From Catenaria anguillulae PL171 (Eukaryota; Blastocladiomycota; Blastocladiomycetes; Blastocladiales; Catenariaceae), in NCBI GenBank assembly GCA_002102555.1, contig MCFL01000039.1, positions 124,001 through 188,000 on the forward strand: a DNA stretch of 64,000 bases. The letters run 5' to 3'. Of this stretch, positions 21,309 to 31,736 are shown in pieces (the stretch's first letter is position 1; each line of letters begins with the position of its first letter). Under the pieces are notes generated by a model that was not told the origin of the DNA, did not search any database, and saw only the letters and a program-made list of their open reading frames with translations. A program made the translations under genes and the position numbers.

Positions 21309-22873
21309 TCATGCAGACGACTTGCTTTTTGAGATGGACACCTTTTTGACCTCGGGCACCTTCAACTCTTGTTCTTCGAGGGGCACACCCACGCCAACGC
21401 CCATCCAATCCCTAGGCCGCTTCAAAATGTCCAAGGTCCTTGCCTCTGGCGACCCCGGAACGGGTGCATGACAGTACTCCCACCTCGCCGTCAATGGCAG
21501 CGACACAAGAATCGACTCGATGCGTGCGCCGGGCGTGAGCAAGCCAAACTTTGTGCCGCGATCGTACACGAGGTTGAACTCGACATAGCGGCCACGGCGC
21601 AATTGCTGCCACTCCTTTTCTGCATGCGTGTAAGGCTTTGCGTACCCTTTGGCAACAAGCGGGGCGTATGCGGGGACAAAAGTGCGGCCGGCATCTCGCA
21701 CAAACGCGAAAATGTCTTCCTTGGACATGCCCTTGGTGTATGTTGACCCGAAATCGAAATCGTCAAAGAAGATGCCGCCCACGCCGCGTGTTTCGCCGCG
21801 ATGAGCCAAGGTGAAGTACTCGTCACACCATTTCTTGAGGCCCGGGTAGCCGCCGTGCTGCACGTCCAAGTGGCGGTCGCACGTGTTCTTGAGCTGCGCA
21901 TGGAAATGCATTGCGTCCTCGTCGTCCACAACCATGGGCGTCAAGTCTGCACCGCCGCCAAACCACCAGGCCACGGGCTCGCCCGTGTGCGGATGCTTGA
22001 TTTCAAAGTAGCGGTAGTTCATGTGTGCCGTGGGTGCATGCGGATTGTGTGGATGAATGACAATCGAGATGCCTGCCGCAAAGAAGGGAACACGCTCGGT
22101 ACCCTCGGGCAAATCCCATTGGCGGCCTTGGGCACGCATCTGCTTGACGCCCGCGGGACTCAACATACCGTCCATTTTGGTGACCATGACGCCGGCTTTC
22201 TCAAAGACGCGGCCGTTGGCCAGCACGCACGATTGGCCGCCGCCGTGGCCGTCGCCGCGGGTCCAGCCGTCACGGAAGAAGGGGGTTGGGTTTGGATTGC
22301 CCGCGGCACGCTCGATGGATTCGAGGGCAGACACGATTTCGGATTGCAGTTCGCGTGTGTAGGCAGCCATGCGCTCAGACATGCGCAGCGACTGGTCGAG
22401 GATGGCCGGGTCATTGAACGATCCGGGCCCGCGGTGACGGAAGTCCATGGTCGATGAGGGTTGCATGTCGATCGGGGTCGGGGCATCGTACGACGGCGTC
22501 GAAGAGGATTTGCAGTCAATGGACGATGCCGAAAGCAACTGAGGAGAATACATCAATATCGTGTCAGCACCGCCTGCCAGCCAGCGAGATGAAACGGGCA
22601 CGAGAAGGGCATGTACCATGGCATTGAACGAGTCCATGGACAAGGGCGACGTGCCCGTCATGGCGGAATGGACGCCGACCGCAGCGGAGGTGGCGGCCGC
22701 GGCGGCGACGAGCGCAGCGGCCAGGCGCGAGCGCGGGCCGGTTGACGAGGACGGCGAGGAAGATGAGGCGAACGTGCGTGCCGAGGCCCGCAGAGTCGAG
22801 GCAGCGGGTCCGCGGCGGGCAGCAGTGCCGGCACACGCGCGCGCGAGGGACGTGGTTGCTTTAGAGCATACAT
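21309..22873 (-). CDS. HEM13: Coproporphyrinogen III oxidase (oxygen-dependent), with mitochondrial presequence
   Basis: Converts coproporphyrinogen III to protoporphyrinogen IX in haem synthesis. Exon 2 (22538-21309) carries the whole catalytic domain: FFRDGWTRGDGHGGGQSCVL, SIVIHPHNPHAPTAHMNYRY, WWFGGGADLTPM, FFDDFDFGSTYTKGM, RRGRYVEFNLVYDRGTKFGL and ESILVSLPLTARWEYCH, all family hallmarks, with the conserved His residues. Exon 1 (22873-22617) is joined across a 78-nt intron (GTACAT ... CTCAG) and encodes an Arg/Ser/Ala-rich segment followed by a hydrophobic Ala-rich stretch (LAAALVAAAAATSAAVGVHS), as in a bipartite intermembrane-space signal. The ATG (MYAL) is one base out of frame with this segment; one added A at 22860-22862 joins them. 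It is convergent with the gene ending at 20997. Confidence 0.95.
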
Positions 22874-23829
22874 GGTATCGGGTGGGGGGGACGGGATCAC
22901 GACCAATTGTAAAAGGATTGCAATGCGTCGGCAGTCTGAAGTGTGTGCACGTGTGAGGATTAGCGCCGGCGGGCAGTCTTCTGCTTATGTTTATTTACAT
23001 TTCTACGTAGCGGATGTCGATGCGAGCCGAGCCGAATCATAAGCTTAAGGTTTCGCAGTCACCCTGCCACTCCTCTGCACCCGAAAACACCAACTCCATC
23101 CTTCCCGGCCTTCGGCACGCCGCTCGCCCGCGGACCCGAGATGCATGGCCGGCCCTCGTAATCTGGCACACGCAGGCAGGGATGGTGTATTGTGGCCGGC
23201 GCGAAAACGATATGGTGACAAACCTTGACAACTTGTCTCACATGGCGACGGTGCACGTGTCTTCAAGCGAGCAGACAATGCACGCTGAGCAAATGCATTT
23301 CGGTCCTTTTTCATCCGCTGTCCACACCATCCTGCCTGTCCTCAATCGACGACACTTGGTTCCCTCCGCTCTCCACAGATCATGGCTGTCTCTCCAGCCT
23401 CATCAGCGTCTCTCGTGTCGTCTTTGACGCAGCAACACAAATGCTCCTTTATTCTCACATTTGCACCCTCTAACACTCTCTCGCCTGCCTGCTTCTGTGG
23501 CTCGTTAGAATTTTTCACGGGGGGAGATTTCTCCACTTGGGACCTGCCGATCTTCAACGGCGGCTGATCTTGCTCTTTTCATGCTCAACAACCGGGACTC
23601 GGATCATCCATCCAGCTCGTGGTGCGCGCGCCAATTGCCAATGCTCCAGTTGCCTAAGGTAGGAATGGGGCGTGTGTATGTAAATCAATTTCATTCGGGT
23701 CGAACAGGTGTGGAATGCTTGTGTTGAGTGTATGAAGTGATTGGGATAAGTCAAGAGCGTCAGACAACAAGAGTGTAGGGGCAGGACTCTTTCATGCGAG
23801 GAGCAATGCAATTGCCGCCGACCCAACCG
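22874..23829. other. Intergenic, no gene recognised
   Basis: Promoter side of HEM13 and 3' flank of the DOMON gene. Short open frames on both strands (23014-23427 plus; 23045-23314 minus) lack motifs. Confidence 0.45.
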
Positions 23830-24691
23830 TCAACCCATGATGACTTGGCTCTCAACCGAAACACCGACTTTGACACCCGATCCCGCCGCCGGCCCCGACC
23901 CACCGGGCGCCGCGGGAATCAACGCCCCCTTACCCTGCTCTGCGTCCGCCTTGACTTGGCCGCCATCGCCGGAACCTGGTGTCGTCGTTGCCGCCCCACC
24001 GTTCTTTGCCTTTTGTACCATATCCCTGTTCCTCTGCAACGCCGTGTCGTACGCGGTCCGCTGCGCCTCATCGTTCAAATCCAACGTCAACCGGCCATAC
24101 TCTTCATGCTTGGGAATCGCCGCCGCCGGCCCTGGGTTGGGAACCGGCCGATTCGAGTAGGCGTAAATCACATTGACGGGGCGGGCCAGATCGACGCCCG
24201 TACGCGGGCGCGTAAACTGCACCACAAACTTGTTGACGGCATCCACTTTACCAAAGGAATTGCCCTGCGGCGGAACAGCGTGCTGGTCGGCTTGTGGCAG
24301 AGTCTCTGGTGACCGGCGGCCAACGAGCCGGCGACGCGATACAATGGGCGTGTTTGTGGCAGACATCATGCCAATGTACGAGTCGCCCGAGGCCATCGAG
24401 GTCGAGAAGCCAATGCCGAGCCATTTGGCGTCGGGCGGGCCTTCGATCACTACGGTCAGGGCAGCTGGGTCCGATGGCGCAACCGAAAGGAACACACACA
24501 CGTCGCGGTCGCATCGATGCGCGCGTGGGCGGGTGGATTGCGCAGTGGCCCGTCCTCCCGACGAGAGCAGGGCGACGAGGAGGCCGAGGAGGACAATGGG
24601 AACGGCTAAGGCGGAAATGGTGCAGGCGTGCTCGGTCAGAAATACGGACAAGACGGGCTCCAGCGGAAACAGGGTAGGACATACAGCGCAT
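23830..24691 (-). CDS. Secreted DOMON-domain protein
   Basis: Exon 1 is only 7 nt (24691-24685, ATGCGCT). A GTATGT donor and a CCTTAG acceptor join it to exon 2 (24605-23830), giving MRSVPIVLLGLLVALLSS, a standard signal peptide; an ATG is absent if exon 2 is read alone. The mature part starts near AQSTRPRAHRC and shows a DOMON fold: CVFLSVAPSDPAALTVVIEG, KWLGIGFSTSMASGDSYIGM, then FVVQFTRPRTGVDLARPVNV, VIYAYSNRP and HEEYGRLTLDL. DOMON domains bind haem or sugars and act in extracellular redox or adhesion. The tail of about 90 residues is Gly/Ala-rich with no GPI or dehydrogenase domain. Ligand unknown. Confidence 0.75.
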
Positions 24692-25372
24692 GGCGGACGA
24701 ATGCAAGTTATGGAGGTATCACGACGGTCTATGGTCAGTGCTCAATGCTGGGATCGTCAACAGTGGAGGGCAGTTGCTTGATTTTGCTGTTTTGAGAGCT
24801 GCAGCCATCGAACCCGATCCAAACGAGCTGGACCCATGCATGAAATGTACGTAAATAACTTGGGCTGTCTGGCACCGCCGTCGCTGCGACTGCATGCAAC
24901 AGTCATGCAGGGAGACGCTTGGCGATGGGTTCTGGAGCTCGATCGGCGGCGTAGAATCTGCCACTGGCCGTTTCACTTTCATGGCCTTCGTGGCTTTTGC
25001 GCATTTGGATGGTGAAACATGCTTGTTCTCGACGACTGATCGTCATTCGCGAAGCACGATCTGGAACACAGCCATCAATCCACCAACCGCAATCATTCCG
25101 GCCTTAATCGTTTCCCACTCGTGCAGGTGAATGGTCAAATCTTGGCCGTCGCGTTATATGTACATACGGGCCGACAGCAGCTCCGACTACAATCCACACG
25201 GACGGTGGTGGTCTTGTTTTGACGGTGGCGGTCTTGTCAGTAGTGTGAGACCTCGACGAACCATTCATCAACAAAGCGAGGTCCTACCAACACATTTGAA
25301 TCATTAACATTGACATGATTCCCACAGCAGTTTTCTGGTGTGCTTGCAATTCTCATTAACATGATGTGGGCT
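24692..25372. other. Intergenic, no gene recognised
   Basis: Contains the DOMON gene promoter and the 3' flank of the tandem membrane-protein array. A short imperfect repeat of 'ggtggcggtcttg' type lies at about 25200-25240. Confidence 0.45.
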
Positions 25373-26008
25373 CTACACCTTCTCCTTACCGTTTATGCTC
25401 AACATCCGATCTCCCAGGCTCGCCTTTCCACTCGTTACTAAAGGCCCTGCTCCATGCTCGCCCTTGCATGTATTCCCACTCTCGCCAGACATATTAATAC
25501 TTGAAGCGACAGTAATAACTCCGGCTGCCTCTTGCGCTGTTCGCCGGAGTAGGCGGATCAGGTACCCATTGGCAATGAGCGAGTTGATGGACATCCAGAC
25601 TAGTTGCAATTGCATGGAAGTTTGGAAGGATATGAGTCACAGCAGAGCCGCTTACTCAACCGGAGTTGTACCGGATGCGGTTGTGAAGTAAATCGTCTTC
25701 CAATCGCTCCACGGCAGCACCGCCGAGTCCACTTGAATAAAGACAATGGCCACAGTCAGCAAGATGGTTGACAGAGCCGATGAGCTCGGGGCGGCATTGG
25801 AAATGACAGTTGACCGACGAACAAGCACCAAATTGACGACAAACGGCTCGAATGTGGGAGTGTGCTCATACCGGCGTTGGGAAGCGTTGCCTGAACAGCC
25901 AGATCGGGGCAAACATTGCGGCCCGGTTTTGCTTGGACCAATGTGTATTACTTGGACCCTGATCACAGATAGCGGGCATTTCCAGAGATACCTCCGTCCC
26001 AGCTCCAC
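25373..26008 (-). CDS. Tandem multi-span membrane protein, copy A (N-terminal half not found)
   Basis: Related to copies B and C. The visible exons cover the second half: TFEPFVVNLVLVRRSTVISN, then SALSTILLTVAIVFIQVDSA and VLPWSDWKTIYFTTASG (25940-25680). An intron follows, then the last-span exon VWMSINSLIANGYLIRLLRR (25600 on) and a hydrophilic tail ending NGKEKV. A donor (GTACAACT) after TTASG and an acceptor (CAACTAG) before VWMS match the intron position of the other copies. The segment upstream (26009-26470) is GC-rich and does not resemble spans 1-4, so this copy may be a truncated or rearranged gene. The start used is only where the homology begins. Confidence 0.55.
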
Positions 26009-26524
26009 TTGTCTGACGAGTTCCTCTCTCTTCGCTTTGCGCTAAGACTCACTGTGATACGCCCACGTCCCGCAGCCGCCGGTGAAAATGGCTCCCCGTC
26101 CCGCAGCCGCTGCCCTCTCGACCGGTGCCGTCCATACGCCTCGTCGACGGTCGCGGTACTGGGTGTTGGACACGGAGCCAATGTGGATGCTCAGGAGGAG
26201 CGGGCCGGCATCTGTAGCCGGGCAACCTCGTGGAGGCCAACATCTGCTTGCCCGAGCGCGAGGGTGGCTGCGATGAAGGCAACGTTCTGAGCGCCGGCCT
26301 AGGGGTCTTGATCCATGTTTTCGATACGTTGTGGATGGTGGATGCGAAACGGTGTGCTTGCGCCGTAGCGTGAGTGGGCGGGTAGGTTCAGATGCAGCTA
26401 ATTCAATCGGTCTCACTTCCGTGACACGGCCGAGGCACACCATTGGCTTCCCCACTTGCCACAAATGCACTGCCTAAAAATTCATAATACCATATCATAA
26501 ACCGGAACAGCCTGCGATCACAGA
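26009..26524. other. GC-rich segment of unclear nature inside the tandem array
   Basis: Interrupts the expected first half of copy A. Open frames exist on both strands (26009-26290 plus, 26042-26470 minus), but neither has recognisable motifs and each may be a shadow of the other. Confidence 0.35.
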
Positions 26525-27058
26525 TCAACCCATTTTGCCCAGGCAAGCTTCACCCACTTCTCTCATCCACAACCTCGACATATTTTGCCTCCGCCTCCCA
26601 GAGAATGGCCGCCTCAGACTAGAAAAACTGACCTTCATACTCGCTGTGCCACCAATCCAACACGATCCGATTTCCCGCCCGACTCGCGTAATCAACAGGA
26701 CGACTCGAATGTGCATTACTGGATGCCCTTTTGCGACCGCCAATCCAGATAGCGACATTTCCATGCGCCAAGTTTCAATGAACTGACTGTCATTGGTCGC
26801 GAGCACGAGAACATCAAGGCCTTTGCCAAAAAACAACGTGGGTTGCTCCACAGCTTGATACTCGTTGGCCGCACGCAAAATGGAAGCGTATGCGCGAGAC
26901 CTTGGTTGGCGGTAATACCCTCGCCAGTTAGAGGAGGCCGGTTGATCGGCGACGATGCATGTGGTGCGATTGCGAGGATGAGTTCCTAAGTGGCCGCAAA
27001 GAGTCGGGCGGCTCTTGCGAAGGGCTTGGAGATTCATTGTGAGCAGACAGAAAGACAT
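26525..27058 (-). CDS. Unassigned coding-like exon(s) between copies A and B
   Basis: A minus-strand frame reads RGYYRQPRSRAYASILRAAN, then LFFGKGLDVLVLATNDSQFI, ETWRMEMSLSGLAVAKGHPV and IRVVLLITRVGREIGSCWIG, with a canonical donor (AAG|GTCAGT) near 26640. Codon use looks real and the pattern 'VLVLATND..FIETW' resembles a Rossmann-type strand-turn-helix, but I recognise no family. It is not visibly related to the tandem membrane proteins. It could be a separate small gene or part of copy A after rearrangement. The ends are those of the open frame, not of a confirmed gene. Confidence 0.35.
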   Translation of the reverse strand: MSFCLLTMNLQALRKSRPTLCGHLGTHPRNRTTCIVADQPASSNWRGYYRQPRSRAYASILRAANEYQAVEQPTLFFGKGLDVLVLATNDSQFIETWRMEMSLSGLAVAKGHPVMHIRVVLLITRVGREIGSCWIGGTASMKVSFSSLRRPFSGRRRQNMSRLWMREVGEACLGKMG

Positions 27059-27348
27059 GGAATGGACATCTTCGCTGGTATGATATCGCCAAGCGGAATG
27101 TCAAATCCAAAAGCAGACCTCGCCAAGGGCTTCCAATTTCAGAAAAATGAAACTTCTGAGACATAGCGCATGCACACTCAACTCATATTGAACCTCATGG
27201 ACCGCGACTGCCAACCCATTCTGCCCTTTACCTTGGCTTTCCCCGCCACTTCAGTACGCGGCAAGTGCGATGTTCGAATCTCAAGCGTCAACCGAGCTTG
27301 ACTTGAATGATAGATCTGGCGAAGCAACAGATGAATCCACACAATGAT

Positions 27349-28327
27349 TTACTGAGGGCGACGTTGAAATGAAATGTCGCGTGATGACAATATTTCCAGC
27401 AGCCTGGCTGGAGGAACGCCGATGAGTTGGACCAGATATGCGTTTACAATTGCTGAATTGACAGACATCCAAACTAAGTATACTTGTACGATGGGTTGCG
27501 GGCATGGTCAACCGCGATCACAACAGTACGATGAGTTCATCAGTGACGAACGGATTGCACGAACCTGCCGCAACAGTAACTAACGATGCCTTCCATTCTT
27601 CCCATGATGTTGCATGAGTATCAATACGAATGAGAACAAGCCATGCTCCCAATAACAGTGTCGATATTGTAGAGACTCGAAACAGCTTGACCAATTCTGG
27701 GGCAGCCATGGTGATAAATGTCGATTTTGAGAGTAGAATGACGTTGGTGACGATTGGGAAAACAGGTGTGAAGCTGGCCAACGGGTCGCCATGATTAGAA
27801 CTGGATGTGTTGGTTTGAGTGCACACCAGCCTGGAGGTTGGATTTGGACTTGGAGATATGCAGTATAGCTATTGTGAGGCACTGTGCCGGTCAGAAACAA
27901 CGGGTCGGCCAGGACATACGATGCCGGTTCGTACCAGCATGCAAGAGCCGCGAGCACGAGGACACATGTGCCATGCATCCACCACCTCCAAACCCGAAAC
28001 TTGCAGCCCGCCGCGTCTTTAGGAACAAGTGGACGAATAACTCGTTTGAATACCAGAGATTGACTGCTGGAATCCCCACTGACCCAATCACGTTCCGCGC
28101 AAAATCCATATATAGCAAAGTTCTAAAGACGCCGTGTCCAGTCGAATTGCCGAGAGAACTCGAATGAGTAGGAGTATGGCTCCGAGAAGGTTGATTTTTC
28201 CGAGGTCCCCGCGCATGTATGCTGCTCGCTGGGTCCACAGCCACGCCATGTAAGAAAGGGTGGCTTCAACAAGCCATCCGTGAACAATGTCAAGTCTGTC
28301 ACCAACCGACCTTGGGCTCACGCTCAT
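27349..28327 (-). CDS. Tandem multi-span membrane protein, copy B
   Basis: Starts MSVSPRSVGDRLDIVHGWLV. Predicted spans in order: TLSYMAWLWTQRAAY, LLGAILLLIRVLSAIR, an amphipathic region leading to GSVGIPAVNLWYSNELFVHL, HGTCVLVLAALACWYEP, then FPIVTNVILLSKSTF, STISTLLLGAWLVLIRI and the last-span exon SVNSAIVNAYLVQLIG. Introns occur after the fourth span (GTATGT donor near 27920) and before the last span. The family is not recognised. Seven spans with a cytoplasmic tail suggest a receptor or channel, but no GPCR or rhodopsin signature is present; no lysine lies in the last span. A frame change near 28110 is probably an assembly error. The first exon aligns with copy C throughout. Confidence 0.6.
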
Positions 28328-28549
28328 GTTGACGCTCAAGTAGATGTGACGATATACGTGGTTCAAAAAAGGAAAATGCAATAAGTTCGGGTCATTGTTA
28401 CATATGTCAGGATCCCAGTTCTTGGGTGATTTTGCTCACGGTGGGTGTTCGCACATTCGGACACGTTCTGGAGCGGGCAATCAAGCGAAGCTTGGATGAC
28501 ATTAGACCAAACCAACATTACATACTCGCGCAATCTCTCAACAGACGCA

Positions 28550-29608
28550 TTATACATCATCCATCCTTGAGCCTGATGACAATGGTTTACTGGCCAAGAT
28601 GGACGCTGTGGGTGACGACGTCGTTCCACTTGCCTTTGTGTTTGTTGGCACAATGAGTGTGGCATTCGCCGAAAAGCCGCTCACTGAAGGCGTCGGAAGT
28701 GAAATGACCCCGTTGGCTGCTTCCTTGGCGCGGCGGTGCGTATGGAGCAGGTAGGCAATTGCCAAGAGTGAGTTGAACGTGATCCAAACTGGCGAGACGA
28801 CAGGTGAGCCGACGATTGGCTGGCACGAAGCATGCGAGAACATGAATGAATGACCGTGTTCCGTACTCGAAGTGGCTGTAAAGTATATTGTCTTCCACTC
28901 TGCCCACGGTAAAAAGGCAGAGTCGAGCTGTGTCAAGGCAACCCACACCATGAGCAAGATGCACGACGTGGCCGACGTGCGAAACAAGTGGGCGAGCTCA
29001 GGAGCTGCAGCGGATACCACAGTCCGTTTTCGCAGCAGCATGATGTTGACAAAGAAGGGCTCCAGAGATGTGATGACGGCCATGCCGGTGTTGACAATGT
29101 TGCCGCTGGCGGGAAAAGAATGGCGCAAAACCCAGAGGAGCCCAACTGCCCGCATGTGGGTTACGTAGCTAGATATTGAGTTGGTGAGCTGAAGATGACG
29201 CAAGTGCCAGTCTCAGTCACGTACTAGATTGCATTACACCCATTCAATCCTTGGCAGAACCCATGAATCCACCATCGCCACATCTTGACTCGATACCCAG
29301 GCTTGTTGCGAATGTACAAGTTTATGAAGAGTTCATTCTGATACCACAGATAAACGCTGGAATGCCAAACAGACTGATTGTTGCCCGGCAAAAGATCCAC
29401 GGGTAGCAAGCAGATGCCGAGTCGGATTCCATCCGAATTGAAGTCAATAGCCGGATAGATAACAGGATGAGGCTCGCAAAGTTGACCTGCCAAGAGATTT
29501 ATTCAAGAACTGCGCGCGGTTGGACCACATCCATGTCATGTAGGACATGCTCACGCCCAAAAGTGTTGCATGAGTTACATCGAGAACGTCGCCAATGGTG
29601 CGAATCAT
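28550..29608 (-). CDS. Tandem multi-span membrane protein, copy C (most complete)
   Basis: Starts MIRTIGDVLDVTHATLLGVS. Predicted spans: LLGVSMSYMTWMWSNR, NFASLILLSIRLLTSIR, CRATISLFGIPAF followed by YLWYQNELFINLYIRNKPG, WRWWIHGFCQGLNGCNAI, then (after a GTACGT intron ending ATCTAG) VGLLWVLRHSFPASGNIV, SLEPFFVNIMLLRKR, SATSCILLMVWVALTQLD and, after a last intron, WITFNSLLAIAYLLHTH. The tail of about 55 residues is Ser/Thr-rich and ends SGSRMDDV. It shares with A and B the motif '(L/S)W..W(K)(T/A)...T' before the last intron and the exon boundary itself. Frame changes near 29490 and 29340 fit missing single bases. Likely plasma membrane; function unknown. Confidence 0.65.
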
Positions 29609-29845
29609 GGTGATTGGATTGCTTGAGCCTGGAAAGGTCCATCAAGAGCTCTGAAGTCCGAGTCGTTTGGCGAGAAAACACGGTTTGTGGCCTTGCTCGA
29701 TGGTTCGATGCGCAACGTGTTTTCCGTGGACCGTACTCCTCGAAATCCTCGTCGGTGTGTGACCTCTCTGGTGACCGCGACAAGTCAGCTCCTTGCGTTG
29801 GATGACATGAATTGTATTTACAGATGGTGAATCTGAGCCGATATC

Positions 29846-31319
29846 TCAAACAAGCGGAGGGACTTCAGCGTCATCATCGTCGAAATCACTGTCGTCATCG
29901 CCCGCCGAGTTTGGCGCGCGTTTGACCTTCTCCATCTTTTTCTCCATGATGACCTCAACACTAACCGACCTGTCACGCAGCTGCGCCAGCTTGCGCTCTG
30001 CGTCTTCTTTTTCTTTCCTCTTTGCCAGCTCTTTCTCCCTCTGTAACTCCCTTTCGCGCTCCCTCTTGCTCCGCTTCCACTCATCCACCACATCCTCCAC
30101 GTTTCGATCTGGATCCACTTGGCTCACCACCATGGAAACGGACAACACGCCCGTCGCCAGACTCCTAACAACAGCCACCCGCTCTGGATCCACCTCGACG
30201 GGCACCTTGAGCTGGACCAACTTATCCTTGACAAGAACCCGTACGTGATCCGGCTTGACTTGCACGTCGAGCAGTGACGTGTCGATAAACTTGCTCACAT
30301 GCAGCTCAAACACAACAAGTTCGTCGGCCGCTTCAAACGTGTACTCCAACTTGGGCTCGTTACACTGCAATACACGGCCGTCCTCGGTCACACGCTTGGG
30401 TTTGCTCGCCTGCTTGGCCTTGCGCCTCTCCTCTCGCTCTTTCTTTGCGCGCTCCTCTGGGTCCTTGGCCGCACGCATTCGCGCAAGATGGCGGGCAGCA
30501 GAGATGCGTGCGCGGGCGAGTGTTCGGTCGGCACGTTGTTGAACTCGTCCGACAGCTTTTCTTCGGGAACTTGGTCAATGTGCGCCAAGTCTTCGTCGGT
30601 GGGGACGGGCGGCACCATGACGGGAAGTGTGGCAGCATGCTGCTTGATTTCCAGGTAGGTTTGGCGGGCACGGATCCTATCTGAAGCCGAGACGGGCTGG
30701 CCATCGAGAATGTCGAGTTGAGGGAGCGTGCAAATGACAAACTCGCGGTAGCCTGGTTTGGACGTGACTGGGTTGCCCGTGAGGTAGAGTTCGCGCAGGT
30801 TGGCGCATGGAATGAGGGATTCGACGCAAAAGAGGTCGTCGATAAAGTTGACTGTCAGGTCGAGCTTGCGCAGCGATTCGCATGAACCGAGGTTTTCGAT
30901 TTTGGAAATGTTGTTGAGTGCGAGGTTGAGGTACTCGAGGTCTTTGAGCTTGTTGAGGTTTTCTAATTAGGCGGGCCCCGCATGTCAGAGATACTCGAGT
31001 GCTGAATGCTTGCCCTTTATGATGATGAGGAGAGAGAATCATGGGAACATACCGATTTTGGTGATTGGTTGTTTTGAAGAAAGACGATGCGGAGCTTGCG
31101 ACAGTACACGTCGAGGAGCTCAATCTTTTCAATGTCAAACTGGTGCAAGGTGATTTCGCGCAAGGTAGACAGCTCGCCTTCATTGTGCTCCGCACGGCGA
31201 AGGAGCAGTTCTCGGGTGACTGTAAAGGTGACAATGCGCCCGTCATCCGGGGAGATGAGTCGGCCAGTCGGCGGCATACGAATGGATGGATGACGTGTCG
31301 TACTTTTCTGGGCGGGCAT
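29846..31319 (-). CDS. LRRC6: Axonemal dynein assembly factor LRRC6/TilB (DNAAF11)
   Basis: Cytoplasmic factor needed to preassemble dynein arms for motile cilia and flagella. Exon 1 (31319-31053) carries the family-specific start VTRELLLRRAEHNEGELSTL, HQFDIEKIELLD and RKLRIVFLQNN. A 90-nt intron (GTATGT ... AATTAG) leads to exon 2 from 30962 with leucine-rich repeats ENLNKLKDLEYLNLALNNIS and SLRKLDLTVNFIDDL, the LRR cap (NLRELYLTGNPVTSKPGYRE), a basic helix (KDPEERAKKEREERRKAKQ), and a CS/p23-like domain (YTFEAADELVVFELHVSKFI). The tail ends acidic (DDDSDFDDDDAEVPPLV). Frame changes at plus-strand GG 31067-31068 and GGG 30514-30516 are each healed by one base. Diverges from SF3B3 across 417 bp. 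Confidence 0.95.
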
Positions 31320-31736
31320 GATGATTGTCGCTGAAAAAGATGCTAATGCTTGTCGATTTCATTCAACAGAGATGCTGACATGGTTACCAGAGGTGAATTT
31401 GTCAGGAGGGCCATGTATCAACTGTAACTGTGGGAACTTGATCGCGTGGTCGGATCGGCGGCAGACCGCTTGTGCTTCTGCCGATCCATCGTCTCTCAGC
31501 GGAAATGCAACATTCATTCTTGTCGAGCGTTTTCGCTATCAACGTCTCTGTGCAAAGTTCTAGTAGGGAGAGACCCACGCCATACTCGATGCAATTGCTC
31601 CGATCAGCCGCTGGTCCATGAAAATTTGTTCTACATTGCCACCCAAATCCACACCGGCCCTCCCTCGCCGACAACCACTTCCCGCTAGTCTCTCCACACA
31701 TCGTGGTGATCCGACCCGTATATCCCATCAGCAAAC
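31320..31736. promoter_or_regulatory. Divergent intergenic promoter region, LRRC6 / SF3B3
   Basis: 417 bp separate the two start codons, so both promoters must lie here. No TATA element is obvious; no open frame with a credible product. Confidence 0.5.

Noticed and set aside
23830-24691. Secondary-metabolite or lignocellulose gene cluster around the DOMON and COMT-like genes
   Set aside because: The two genes are 29 kb apart and separated by housekeeping genes; no synthase, oxidase or transporter partners are nearby.
26042-26470. 142-codon minus-strand frame
   Set aside because: Arg/Pro/His-rich composition, no motif, and an overlapping plus-strand frame of equal quality; likely GC-driven chance frames.
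27240-27300. tRNA gene suggested by a GTTCGAATC B-box-like sequence
   Set aside because: No matching A box or acceptor stem could be paired around it.
25373-29608. Microbial-rhodopsin identity for the tandem seven-span proteins
   Set aside because: The last span (VWMSINSLIANGYL and its relatives) has no lysine for retinal, and the third span lacks the usual Asp/Glu-Trp pattern.
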